Part shown: positions 20,211 through 31,400 of the stretch, piece by piece
How positions within the stretch are numbered: position 1 is the stretch's first letter
How the letters are laid out: every line of letters starts with the position of its first letter
NCBI GenBank assembly: GCA_025094145.1
Contig: JALLLS010000013.1
Span: 310,001-374,000, forward strand
DNA: 64,000 nt
Reading direction: 5' to 3'
Source: Spinellus fusiger
Taxonomy: Eukaryota; Mucoromycota; Mucoromycetes; Mucorales; Phycomycetaceae
Made by a program: the position numbers and the translations under genes
The notes under the pieces: generated by a model
Databases searched by the model: none
The model's input: only the letters and a program-made list of their open reading frames with translations
Told to the model about the DNA's origin: nothing

Positions 20211-21637
20211 ACTATGCTTGGAATTTTATAATATTTTGACTAATAGTATGGATGGGAGCGGTTGGAGCACTATTTCTCTGTTTAACAAGTTAACGATGTA
20301 AAGATGTGACATCAGGTGGCCTTATAATATCTTGATTTCTCCGTTTGAAGATGTCGATTTTAGCATGGCGACAACAATGTTTATAATTGTTAGGCAACGG
20401 TAAACGCTATCAATAAAAGCAGAGACAGCAGTAAGCTTTTTGAACCTGTTTTATTAAAGTTCAAGGAGGGAAAAGACATTAAAAAATAAAGACGTACGCA
20501 TATCTTTGAGAATGGGTGGCTTGACACGAGATATCTTCTAATCCTTGGATACATTAGTGATTGAGCATCTTGATTGCGATTGTAAAACCTTTCATTTGCT
20601 CTTCTGTAGATCGATTGAGAGTGTCATCTGTTTTCTGGATACTTTCATTTAGTTGTTACTTGAATGATATGAAAGTTTATTATTGTGTCTGCTATAGAGT
20701 GTGAATTCTAACATTAAGAAAGATCTTGTTTATTAATTGATCTTTTACTTTTTTTTTGTCATCGAATCATCATAAGTATGTTTGCATGAGATGGATTCTG
20801 TGATTCCTGTTTATACAGGCTATTTTCTCAATGTTTTATTATTAATGATTGTTTCAAGACCTATTCTATTTAATATTCATTACAACCAGTCGCAGTTCTA
20901 CTACAAAGATTGTTTTGAAGATACAACATGATATTTTCCAAGATGCAATGCTTTATACCAGCCTTCTGCTTGACGTTTCGCTCGGTAGATGTCTGCAACT
21001 CTTGTCCTGCATTTATTAAATAAGCATTCATTTATATATATGTATATGTATATGTATGACGATATTTAAAGAGCTTTTCTTGCCGTTACAGAAATAAATC
21101 TCTTCTTTCTATCAATAATAACAAGTTGTGTATGTATCACTGTGGTTTTTATGTTTATAATGTGATATATGAGCAACATAATGCACAACGACACGTAATA
21201 TTATATAGATAGATAGATATTAATTAAGGTGTACGTATGTATCTCTAGTTGAATGCTTACTAGTCTTGCTGGTAAGTACAAGATTTCTCTTTCACATGGA
21301 GAGCTTCATACAAACATTAAACACACATTAGCTTTTTTCCCCGAACGATTTTTGCGTTTGGTTTCCAGGTCAGCGTATAGTATGAAATAAAATAAAATAA
21401 AATAAAGCTTTTTACAATCTTACTGTTTTGTTTTGTTTTGTTTTGTTTTATAAAAATTGCCAATCTCCAGAAGATTCACATCAGTTGGTTCAGCTTACAA
21501 CTCTTGGTGGAGAAGCCTACGTACAAGTATTTTGAACTTCCATTGTTGCATTGTGTTTTCTTTCATATAGTTGGCTATGATCTGGCTCAGATGAGCTTTG
21601 TCTTTGATTAAATTGAGCATTTAGCTTTGTGTTTCGT
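20211..21637 (-). repeat. Right arm of the giant inverted repeat
   Basis: This is the reverse complement of 15922-17348, starting ACTATGCTTGG and ending at GTGTTTCGT. Length is exactly 1,427 bp, as on the left. The flanks outside the two arms (TTCTTCAAA on the left, GTTGTCGTTT on the right) do not form an obvious 8-11-bp duplication. Confidence 0.93.
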
Positions 21638-22276
21638 GTTGTCGTTTTTGGCTTCAACCAAAGGATATCCTGACAGTTTAAAGAGTAAATAAAGTCTGAT
21701 CTTTATTATGTTGTCTTCTCACTCCTTTTATATCTCTATAGTTACTACTATTTACTAATAATAAAATCTATGAAAATATCTCTGTCGCTAAAGTATTATC
21801 ACTTAGATATACGCCATCCCCAATCTCTTCTTCAGTTGTGTGGTCCCTTCTGGGTGGTCTGTGTTTCTGTTGACGGAGATTATATATCTAATTATGGAAA
21901 GTGATTATCGTATATTTTAAAATCCGCCACTTGAGACTGTAGGCACTGGATAATAAGAGATGTTTCCACAGTAATATCTTCTTCTCTGCTTGGATGTATA
22001 TTTAAATAAATAAAAAAATATTCCATTTTCTATTCTGTCTAGTAGAATAGTTTTTTCTAGAATAGAGTATGAAAAAGTGACCTATTCTTACCTACTTACC
22101 CTCTTTTTTATCTACTTCTGTCCTTATCACTAGGACTAAAAAAGGAGATCTATCTGTCAATCTATGTCACACAAGTAGAACTAGGCAAGTGGTGCAAATA
22201 GACTGTTCCCCACATAGGTAGCCCTATGGCCATTCAATAAACTTTCTCTCTCGCTTACCGATCGACGCTTCTCGCA
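21638..22276. promoter_or_regulatory. Upstream region of eL42
   Basis: These 639 bp lie between the inverted repeat and the eL42 ATG. The last 60 bp are pyrimidine-rich (CTTTCTCTCTCGCTTACC), as is common just upstream of ribosomal protein genes in fungi. No gene is seen. The regulatory role is inferred from position. Confidence 0.4.
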
Positions 22277-22932
22277 ATGGTAGGTCTTCTGCACCTTTTT
22301 CCTACTTGCGACAGCACCCACTGTACTTCTCTCAACAACGACACAAATGGATGGATGAACAGTCTCTTATCTGTCTCAGCTACCGATGGATGGATACATA
22401 GACATAACTATGGATGGATGGATGGATGCATAAATGGATGAATAGATACATAGATGGATGAATAGACATAGACATAACTATGAATGGATGGATGGGTGGA
22501 TCTATACTATACCCGCCGCCACCCTATGACGGACTATTATCACCACCACCTTATTCACTCGCTCACTTTAGCCTGTCCAGAATAGCACCTGTTCTAATAA
22601 CGACGCTATATTAGGTCAACATTCCCAAAACCAGAAACACCTTTTGCAAGGGCATCAAGTGCAAGAAGCACACACCCCACAAGGTGACCCAGTACAAGGC
22701 CGGTAAGGCTTCTCTTTTCGCTCAGGGTAAGAGACGTTACGACCGTAAGCAGTCCGGTTATGGTGGTCAGACCAAGCCCGTTTTCCACAAGAAAGCCAAG
22801 ACCACCAAAAAGGTTGTTCTCCGTCTCGAGTGCACTGCCTGCAAGTACAAGATGCAATTGTCCATCAAACGTTGCAAGCACTTTGAATTGGGTGGTGACA
22901 AGAAGACCAAGGGTGCTGCTCTTGTGTTCTAA
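22277..22932 (+). CDS. RPL42: 60S ribosomal protein eL42 (L36a/L44)
   Basis: eL42 is a zinc-binding protein of the large ribosomal subunit near the E site. The coding sequence is the ATG at 22277-22279, a 335-nt intron (22280-22614, GTAGGT...ATTAG) and exon 2 at 22615-22932. The product has 106 residues, the universal length. Exon 2 begins [20 protein letters not shown] and contains [20 protein letters not shown] and [11 protein letters not shown], giving the zinc-ribbon Cys pairs, and ends GAALVF. The intron after the initiator Met is also found in yeast RPL42 genes. The residue after TKPVF is His, within [11 protein letters not shown]; the family residue here (Pro or Gln at position 56) decides cycloheximide response, and I did not assign it beyond the visible sequence. 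Confidence 0.96.
22340..22502. repeat. (GGAT)n-type microsatellite cluster inside the eL42 intron
   Basis: ATGGATGGATGAAC-like runs alternate with ACATAGACATAACTATG between 22340 and 22502. They account for much of the unusual length of this intron. The pattern suggests slippage growth inside the intron. Confidence 0.75.
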
Positions 22933-23127
22933 AGAATTAAAAAAGAAAAAAAAGAAGAAAAAGCTTAGTCACATACTCTATGTACGATACACTCTAGGAT
23001 ACACCATGATAGATACAAGTGTCTTGCTTCTCTAAAAAGAAGTGTATGTGTGTGTGTGTAGTGTAGGTGCTTATAAGAAAGTGGACAAGTTTAATTCAAA
23101 CTGCGCACTTCCCTCTTTCTCTCTTCC

Positions 23128-24222
23128 ATGTCAGCACTGCCCTTAATACAAGGAGGAGGGTCTCTTCTTCTTGCTTGGAGAATAGCCAATAAAAAGGTGC
23201 TTATTGTAGGAGGTGGCAATGTAGCAGCCCAACGCATTGTCTCGCTCAAGTGTGCTGATGCTGCTATTACTCTTGTCTGTCCACACCAAGGACTCATTCC
23301 AGAAACACGCGCTAGAATAGAGCAAGGAGAAGTCGCTGCATGGGTAGACCGTGTATTCCAAGACAGTGACCTAGAAGACTGTGTCATGGTACTGACAGCA
23401 CTGGATGACCACGAGGAGTCCTTGCGTATTGGCCACTTGTGTCGTGCTCAGAATATTCCTGTCAATGTGGCCGATGTTCCTCCCATGTGTGATTTCTACT
23501 TTATGAGTCAGCACAGAGACGGTCCTCTTCAGATAGCAGTGTCTACCAACGGACAAGGACCTAAACTAGCCAACATGATACGTACCGACCTAGCCAATGC
23601 TCTCCCTTCTCGCATAGGAGAGACTATTCGTAAAATGGGCCTGTTACGTGCCAAGGTGCGTGAGTGGGAACCCGCTGTAGACCAGTCAAGCAGGCGTATG
23701 GGGTGGGTGATCCGTTGTTGTGAGGCATGGGGCTTAGAGACCATGGCCCAATGGAATGATCTGACACCCAGTGAAGAGGAGGCCATGTATTCTGTGCTTT
23801 ATGACTACTACCAGTGTAATCAAGTACCAGAAGCTCATATAATCTTCCCTGCTATCCCTTCTACAGCCACTGTCCATAGTTACCTCCAGGAAATGTCAAT
23901 CCACCACCGCCAATTGTTAGTGGAGGCAGATTTGGTAGTGAGTGACCGGAAGATACCCCATGAACTACTGGCCCTGGTGGAGGGAGAGGTGAGAATAGCA
24001 CCCCACACACACACCCCACAGCAGAAGACACAGCAAGAGAAGGCTATGTTGGCATGGTGTTTAGCTGGGGTGGATCAACAGCAGCGGGTGGTGCGGCTCA
24101 AGGCAGGAACACCAGAACAAGGGAGCAACTATACAAGTGAAGAAAGAGAGATATTCCAGCAACGAGGCTATACAACAGAGAATGTTCCTGTCATCTACTG
24201 GTCGACTGGGTCCAAGTCATAA
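23128..24222 (+). CDS. MET8: MET8-type precorrin-2 dehydrogenase / sirohydrochlorin ferrochelatase with methyltransferase remnant
   Basis: The enzyme makes sirohaem from precorrin-2 for sulfite and nitrite reductases. The intronless 364-residue frame begins with a Rossmann fold (KKVLIVGGGNVAAQRI, residues 22-37), then NVADVPPMCDFYFMSQHRDG and the sirohaem-synthase stretch LQIAVSTNGQGPKLANMIR, which is diagnostic. Residues about 150-235 are the helical dimerisation and chelatase part. After that, residues about 235-364 resemble a broken uroporphyrinogen-III methyltransferase: LLVEADLVVSDRKIPHELLAL resembles ADVVLYDRLV..E.LAL, and VVRLKAGTPEQG resembles VVRLKGGDPFVF. The SAM-binding GAGPGDP loop and everything after the VPG region are missing. 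Yeast Met8 (274 residues) lacks such a tail, while some fungal homologues carry a full methyltransferase domain. Confidence 0.9.
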   Translation: MSALPLIQGGGSLLLAWRIANKKVLIVGGGNVAAQRIVSLKCADAAITLVCPHQGLIPETRARIEQGEVAAWVDRVFQDSDLEDCVMVLTALDDHEESLRIGHLCRAQNIPVNVADVPPMCDFYFMSQHRDGPLQIAVSTNGQGPKLANMIRTDLANALPSRIGETIRKMGLLRAKVREWEPAVDQSSRRMGWVIRCCEAWGLETMAQWNDLTPSEEEAMYSVLYDYYQCNQVPEAHIIFPAIPSTATVHSYLQEMSIHHRQLLVEADLVVSDRKIPHELLALVEGEVRIAPHTHTPQQKTQQEKAMLAWCLAGVDQQQRVVRLKAGTPEQGSNYTSEEREIFQQRGYTTENVPVIYWSTGSKS

Positions 24223-25410
24223 TCATCGCCTGTTCTTGGATCTTACTTTGGTAGAAACGAGAGCGAGAACGAGAACGAGAAAAAAGAAAGAATTCTTTGG
24301 TGTATTCATTAGGGATTCATAGCACCCGTCTGTGTATGTATGCACAACTGTGTATGTCTATGCTATTGCTTCTGCTGTATATCTTTCTTTCTTTCTTTCT
24401 TTTTTCTCCTTTAACTGTACAAAATATCCGTCAATAGAATGTCCCTTTTTTCTCTCTCTCTTTGTGTAATTGTAGAACCACGCCTGTTGAATTAGAATGG
24501 GGAAGATTCCGTCATCCGCTTTGATCTTATTTCTCTCTTTTCTTGTGAACCCAAATGGCTCCGTGTGCAATGGAACAAGGGACAAAGGGGAAGAAGAGCA
24601 GCACGGATTCTCCTCACATTTACAGACAGTCTCCACTCTACACCTATTCCATGACGCTAAATTACGACACATGGAAAGGACCTGACCCTGTCCATTTATA
24701 GTTTTTGACATGTTTTGAGAGTCCTGAAGGCCGTCGGAAGGGTCTACTGAGTTGCGGCGGATGTTCACCGATCGGAACTGTTTTCACATATGTATTTATA
24801 TATCAACATGCATGTGAGAATATGTATGTAAGTGTATAAATGTGGGTGTATGAATGTGTAAGTGCACATGGAAATACAGGTGTAAATGTGTATAAATGTA
24901 CCAATACATGAATAGAATAACAAAGACAATGACGCTGGAATTTACAGAGAGTGGCACTGACATTTACATATTTAGATTCACACTGACATTTACAATTCTT
25001 ATCATTATCATTACTATTATCATTATTATTACTGTTATCATTATTGCTGTTATCATTATTGCTGTTATCATTATTGCTGTTATCATTATTATCACTATTA
25101 TTATCATTATTATCATTGTTATCATTATTATCACTTTTATCACTGTTATCATTGTTATTATCATTGTCACCACTATCATCTTACCCTCCGATATAACCAT
25201 CTTACTCCAAACTTACTTGCCCTTAAAAAAAAAGATAATAAATGTGGGTGGTGATTGTCCAATCAGAAAGTCAAAAGGAATGCTACGAAGAGAACGGCGT
25301 GCCAATTCCTAATAAAGCACAAGCTTTGTTGAGTCTCGACACTTGTTTTGTCCACAGTGAACTCTACCATTTCTTGCCTCAAAGCTTTGATGGGCTTTTA
25401 ACTGCACATC
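24223..25410. other. Intergenic DNA with a long trinucleotide-like microsatellite
   Basis: No gene is supported. A CTTT run lies near 24382-24402. From about 25002 to 25172 there is a nearly pure run of ATT/ATC/GTT triplets. It gives long Ile/Val-rich frames on the plus strand and Met/Ile-rich ones on the minus strand, and both are artefacts. The minus-strand frame 24358-24768 has no motif. Confidence 0.6.
25002..25172. repeat. (ATT/ATC)n microsatellite
   Basis: The run consists of units such as TATCATTATTGCTGT and TATTATCATTATTATCA, with only A, T, C and occasional G. It is about 240 bp upstream of the spectraplakin-like start and non-coding. Confidence 0.85.
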
Positions 25411-28400
25411 ATGAGCACAATGTCTAATTCATCGACAAATTACCCAGTGTCGACGCCCATGAGTCGCTCTGGCTCCAATCTGTCTGTCTATACAGCCTCC
25501 AGTTCACCCGCCGGACGCATGAATCGCTCAAGGCAGAACACTCAGGGCGAAGAAGATATCTCCCGCAACATCAGCGCAGACTATCAGGAAATACAGATGC
25601 GAACCCTCACAAAGTGGGTCAATGTACAACTTCAACAGGTCAATGACAGCATTACCAGTATCGCCACCGACCTTAGAGATGGAAAACGCCTGCTAAAACT
25701 ACTAGCAGTAGTCTCCAAAGACATCCCTCCCAAACCAGAAAGAATGAACATGCGTATCCACCAACTCTCTAATGTTGCTCAGGCACTCCACTTTTTAGAA
25801 ACACAACTAGGCGCAGAAGCCATGCCTGATATTGGCAATGAGGCTATTGTCAACGGAGACACCAAGAAAACCCTTGCCCTTCTCTTCTTTATTATGCTCA
25901 AATACCAAATCCAACTCATTCTGTCCGATCACGGTAAAGACTACGGAACCTCCCTTGCCGTAAGTCACTTGAGTATAGACGATTGACAAACCCTATGTGT
26001 TATGTATGTAGGCCCTCTCCAGCCGTCGCGTCAGTCTTCACGACTTTCCTTTGCCCATCGACCTTAAACCTCAGCGTAAATCCACCCTCACTCTCGATAA
26101 ATCCCCCGCAAGTACAGCTACAGAAGCAAGAGTGGCTCTCTTGTTCTGGGTCCGTATCCAACTCGAAGACTACATTGCTGCCAGCATTATCCCCACCATC
26201 CAGGACTTTTCTAGATCATGGAGAACAGGCCTAGTGTTCTGTCTACTGATCCATCGTCACGACCCTCTGCTTATTCCTGACATACTCTCACGGCAGGACA
26301 CGCAGGACAGATCAGTATGGCTTGAACTCCTGACATTGGCGTTTGATATTGCTTCTTCTCATATGGGCATTTCTAACTATCTAGAACCAGCAGATCTTAT
26401 GGAGGTAGACCATCCCCATGAGCCCAGTGTCATGATGTATGTGAGTGAGTATTATAAAGTCATGTCCAGTGCACAGAAGCAAGAGTCACAACAACAACGC
26501 CAAGAAAAGACAGAGCAGCGGAGAGCTCTTGTCGCCACTGTGACGGGCATGCCTGTGGATTCCATGCAGGGAAGAGAACGTATATCGGTGTCTCCAGTGC
26601 AAGAAGAAGAGAGTGTACTGGCTACCATGGCATCTCGTGTTCCATCGCCTCCTTCTGAAGCCATGTCTGAAGCCATGCCTGAGCCTGTCCCTGTCCCTAT
26701 GCCATCCGCACGACGTAAACTACCTCATCGCCAATCCACCCTCAAGGAAGAAGACAAGGTGCGCATCAAGGCAGATCTCAATAGTCGCCTGATGATGCAA
26801 CTGACAGGACATCTGCCGCGTGGTGTGCATCCCATTTTGGATCAACTCCTCACTCTTCATGATGCACTGACTAGTTTTATAAGAACATCCAGCCGTGCCA
26901 TGGATGAGATGCCTGAGGAGTTTATGAGTTCCAGTGCAGTGTCAGAGTGTGTGGAAATACTAGAGACAATAGAGTCACAGGCAGCACAAGAAGCAAGTGG
27001 GCTTGATACTGCAAAAGAAGCCAAAGTGACACTTGTCACTCCAGCAGAAACAGCAGACGATACACTGATTAGGCTGACAGACCACCAAAAGGACCAAGTC
27101 AATGGTCTTTATGAAGATCTGGTGAAGGAGTGGAAAGAATTCTATGTCACTCTGCAATCCACCAAGTCAGAACTACAGTCAATGGAACTTTTTTTGAATG
27201 AAACAGAAAATGGCGTACGTGAATTTCAGAAAGAAGCAGAGGCCATTGAGCAGAACATCCACGCATTTGCAGTGAGAATAGTCTATATCCCACCCAGAGA
27301 CGCTCATGATCATCCTATTCATGCCATTGATGCTTCTTCCCTCCACAGCATAGCTTATGAGACAGCATTAGCAGACACCACACGAGATTTCGACACCCTC
27401 GAATTACAATGGAGAATGTTTCGTGCCTTTCTACGCAACCTCAGTCCAAGTGTATTACAGCTGGTGAATGAACGCAATCAGGACATACAAAAGAGATACG
27501 AACATGTAGAGACTTCTCTTCGACAGGCAAAACACAAATGCACCGATTACAAGCGTGCTATGGCCTTCTCGGATCGATTTCAGTCTTTGCACCAGTCTCT
27601 GGATGCTGTACAAGAGAGAATGGACAGCAATGAACGAGCCACAACCAATGCTGTGATTGTGGAGTTGGAGAATAAAGTGAGTCTTGTCAGATCAACACTA
27701 TATGCTTCCCGTGAAGAATTCAATGACTTGCTGAGTCAAAACGACATGCCTCTCCAAGAATGCTTTGATGCAGCCCAAGATCACTATATCAGAGTACGTG
27801 ATTGGGTGGATCAGATTCGACAGTGGTTTGGAGAAGCAGAGAGAATTAGTCAATGGATAGAAACAAGAACACAACTCTTGCAGGAACGTGCCCAAGAGGC
27901 CTGGGATCCACTATCAGAAGAGACACTGTCAGAAAGACAAGCAGAACGTGTGCGTGGTGACCATAGAAAACTACAACGAGAGATTGAGCAGTTCAATTTG
28001 GATGATATGGCGAGACTGCGTGCTCACGTGAAAACACTTACTGCCACAGACAGAATCAGTAACCTTTCTCCTGCTGATACATCTACCATTGAGATCACTC
28101 TTGTCACATTGAATGCACTGAATCATCTGCTGAGTGTCCTTGGTGAACAAACACGCTCGGTGGATCTGTTATCAGAACGATTGCAGTGGGAGCAATTGTT
28201 CAAGACTGTTATCTTGTGGATTGATGGTACAGATGAAGAATTGACAGAATTCCTTCATGAAAAAGCATGGTGGCATGAGGGGCATACTGAGAGAGAACCT
28301 GTCATTACGGGTCTAGTGGCTATTGAACAGCACATCAGTGCATTTGATAAAGGAGATTATGCTCGTCTCTTGGAGTACTATCAAAAGATGGAGGACATCA

Positions 28401-31400
28401 CAGGTGATAAGTTACCAGAACATCTTGAATCTCGTCAATCCAACTGTGAGACTTCCTTTGCTGAGCTCATGACACGATGTGGGTTTGCTCGCAAAGTAGT
28501 GGAGCAGTATTTGGTGCTATTAGATGTAATGAACCAATGTCATCTCCTTCAGTACCAAGGAGAGCAGCTGCATCAGACCATGACAGAGCCCTGCACTCCA
28601 GAACAGGATATCTACGGGGAATCGATCAAGGCCTATAAGGAAGCTATTTCTCATTGGACAACCCAGATGGTATCCCAAGTCCCCTTCCCAGAAGAACCCA
28701 ATCGTTTCCAAGACCAACAAGACCAATTGGGCGCTCACACAAGAATCCAGACTGCTTTGGATCAACAGAGTATGTCTTTAGCTTTATCTGTGGAAGGACT
28801 GGAGGAGCTACTTTCTCAGTACCGACAAACCCTCTCTCTACAGCAACGTGCTGATCTAGTGTATGATGAAATGGCACAATTGACAAGTTGGATGATGGAG
28901 CGTACCCGTACATTAGAGAAAGACTGTATTTATGATGTGGACACGCCTCAAGATGTATTTGAACACTCTCTTGAACGCCTTGATAAGGAATACCAGGGCA
29001 TTTGTGCTCGTCTGCAACAGATAGAACAGAATGACTTGGCCAAGGCCCGTGAAACTGTTCAGCAAATCGAGAATGAAATGGCTGCATTGGACACTACCCT
29101 TATAGAGCAGGGTATGCTGATAGATGGGATAGAGGCCTTGGAAGAAAGCTACAAAAATCTTGTCACTCGTATGGAAGAACGCGAGAGTGAACTCTCTTTG
29201 GGCCACAGGTTCCTTGAGTGGCAGTTGTCTATAGCTTATGTCAACAAGACCATTGTCAGTTTATCTCATTCACTTTGGGACTTTATTTCTCGACAGGCAC
29301 GATATGATTCTGCTTCACCCATACCTCCCGACAGAGATGTATTACAGCAATGGGTGGCCTCAGTAGAAGAGCTCTGCTTACAGACCCCCTTCCTACCTGG
29401 AGGCAGTTATGATCAGCTCATTGAGGAATACACTGTTACTGGGCAAAAGAGACCCCCTCATGTAGAGGAAACACAGCAACAGACATTGAATAAGAAAGAG
29501 GAGTTGAAGAGTCTTACATATTATGCTACTGAATTAGTATCCCAGCATGAGAAGATGGATGTTTTCTTAACCAAAACACGCCATCTTCTTGATGAAAGTC
29601 AGACCATTAGAGACACCATCGTTAAATGGCAACGTCATACTGAACAAGAAGAAGATGTTGATGCACTGGACCAAAGAATGATGGACCTTGAGAAGGATGT
29701 TCATGAGTTATGGAATACAAAGGGAAGTGTCTTGCCTTATCCCAAAGGCCAATTATGGCTTCAACCAGACCAACCCCATGCATGGGTGATGGATCATAAC
29801 TCCCAACTGTCCTCTCTTGTTCAGCGCCATCATACAGAATTGGTAGAAAATACAGAGGCTGTGCGTCGTCTTTGGGATTTGTTCAGCGATACCACTTACA
29901 AGCGACAACTGCGTCTAGAATACGAACAAGAAATAGCTGCATTACAACAATGGGTAGATACCCAAGTACAGCAAATGCAGCAGAGATCTGTGCAGTTGGA
30001 CATTGAAAACCCCACCCAAGTCTCCAAAGACACCCTCACCGAGCTCTCAGAGGCCCATACTGTCTTGCTCAAGGGCCTTGAAGAAGAATCCACATGTCTT
30101 GCTCCTATCCAAGAGAAAACAAAACGACTCAACTCCTCCAAAGATGAAGACCTTCTCAAGAACCTAGACCATCTCTTCATCTGTTTCCACCAGCTCCAAC
30201 AAGACAGTCATCAAGAAACCTTTGCATTGGCCATTGCTCATTCTCGCTTGTCATGGGAGGAAACACTGCAATCTTCCTCTGAGTGGCTTGATACCATGCA
30301 TGAACAACTGCGTCAATGCACAGCCCAAAAAAACAAGTGGTTGGCACAGGACGATGGTACATCTGACTGGGCTTCCACATCACAACAAGTAAAGCATCTG
30401 GAACAAGGACTGACGGCATGGCATACGACAGACCATACCTTGCATGAACATTACAAGGCTATTCTTGATGGACTTGCTCATCGATCCCGTCCTATCCCAG
30501 AACATGTGCATTGTCGCATGGAGAACTATACACGCGTATTACGTAAATTAAAGGACACAGTAGAGTCGCGTCGTCAAGAGCTGCTCTTCATTGAAAAGAG
30601 ATGTGCATGGGAAGAACAGGTGCATAAGGTGATGCAGGTCATGGAAGAACAGGCAGCAGAGTTGAATGAGTTTGTTGAATGCAAAGCACGGTGGACCCAT
30701 CAGACTCAGCGAGAGAGTTCAGAGGGACTGCGACATGAGTGGCAGGTGCTTGAAGACAAGTGTACTGATTATGAAGCCACCATCACCCTGAAACTCAAGA
30801 CGACTCTGGCTCAGTTGAAGCAGGAAGCATCAATGTACACACCTCCTTTAATATCAGAGACATTAGTGAACAAATTACAAGAAGTATTGGAAACCAATGA
30901 GTATCTTCAGCGCCATAAGTTGTTCTCACAAGCCATTGTGAACCAGTGTTGTGCTGTCAATGCCTTTTTATTGGAAACAGAGAGAGTTGAAGGTGCTGTG
31001 GAGGATATTCGTGAGGAGTTCTTGACAGCTGAGCATACAGAAGAGAGTGAGAGTCTAGATAAAGTAGAGGCAGATATTGAACATCTCAAGAAGAATGCCA
31101 CCCTCACTATTGTGTATCCTGTCAGAACAGACCACCAACAATCGGCACTGTATGTGAAGGATGATACAACACACACAATCATTAGAGATATGGTAAACAT
31201 GAAACTAGACCGATTGACAGAACTGGCAGCTAGTCTTCGTCAATTTCTTGTCTCCCGTGCATCGATTACACGCTTCCAAATGGCACAGCAGGACTATGAA
31301 AACCAATTGAGACTGTGCAATGCATGGATTGACACACGCTTTGACATGCTCAAGAGTTACGAACCTTTGATAGTTCAAGAAGATGTGGACCATGATGCAT

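Larger units (their letters stand above)
15922..21637. mobile_element. 5.7-kb element with 1,427-bp inverted arms and decayed FAR1/OTU coding core
   Basis: Two arms, 15922-17348 and 20211-21637, are reverse complements of each other with equal length and a common axis at 18779.5, so there is no net indel. Every segment I compared was identical. The 2,862-bp core contains broken coding sequence on the plus strand: an anonymous stretch near 17560-17727 (DIENVYISLETEFKDTF), a FAR1/WRKY-GCM1-type zinc finger near 18290-18490 and an OTU-like protease fold near 18670-19100. FAR1 and OTU domains occur with MULE-type transposases in fungal elements, so the best reading is a non-autonomous Mutator-like element with long terminal inverted repeats. 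I saw no MULE catalytic domain and no target-site duplication at the ends. A foldback-type element of another superfamily is possible. Confidence 0.72.

Noticed and set aside
24358..24768. 136-residue minus-strand frame downstream of MET8
   Set aside because: No motif, Lys/Glu-rich end derived from a CTTT repeat, and no splice-linked continuation.
24896..25312. Ile/Val-rich 138-residue frame and its antisense partner
   Set aside because: Both are translations of the ATT/ATC microsatellite with no start context or family motif.
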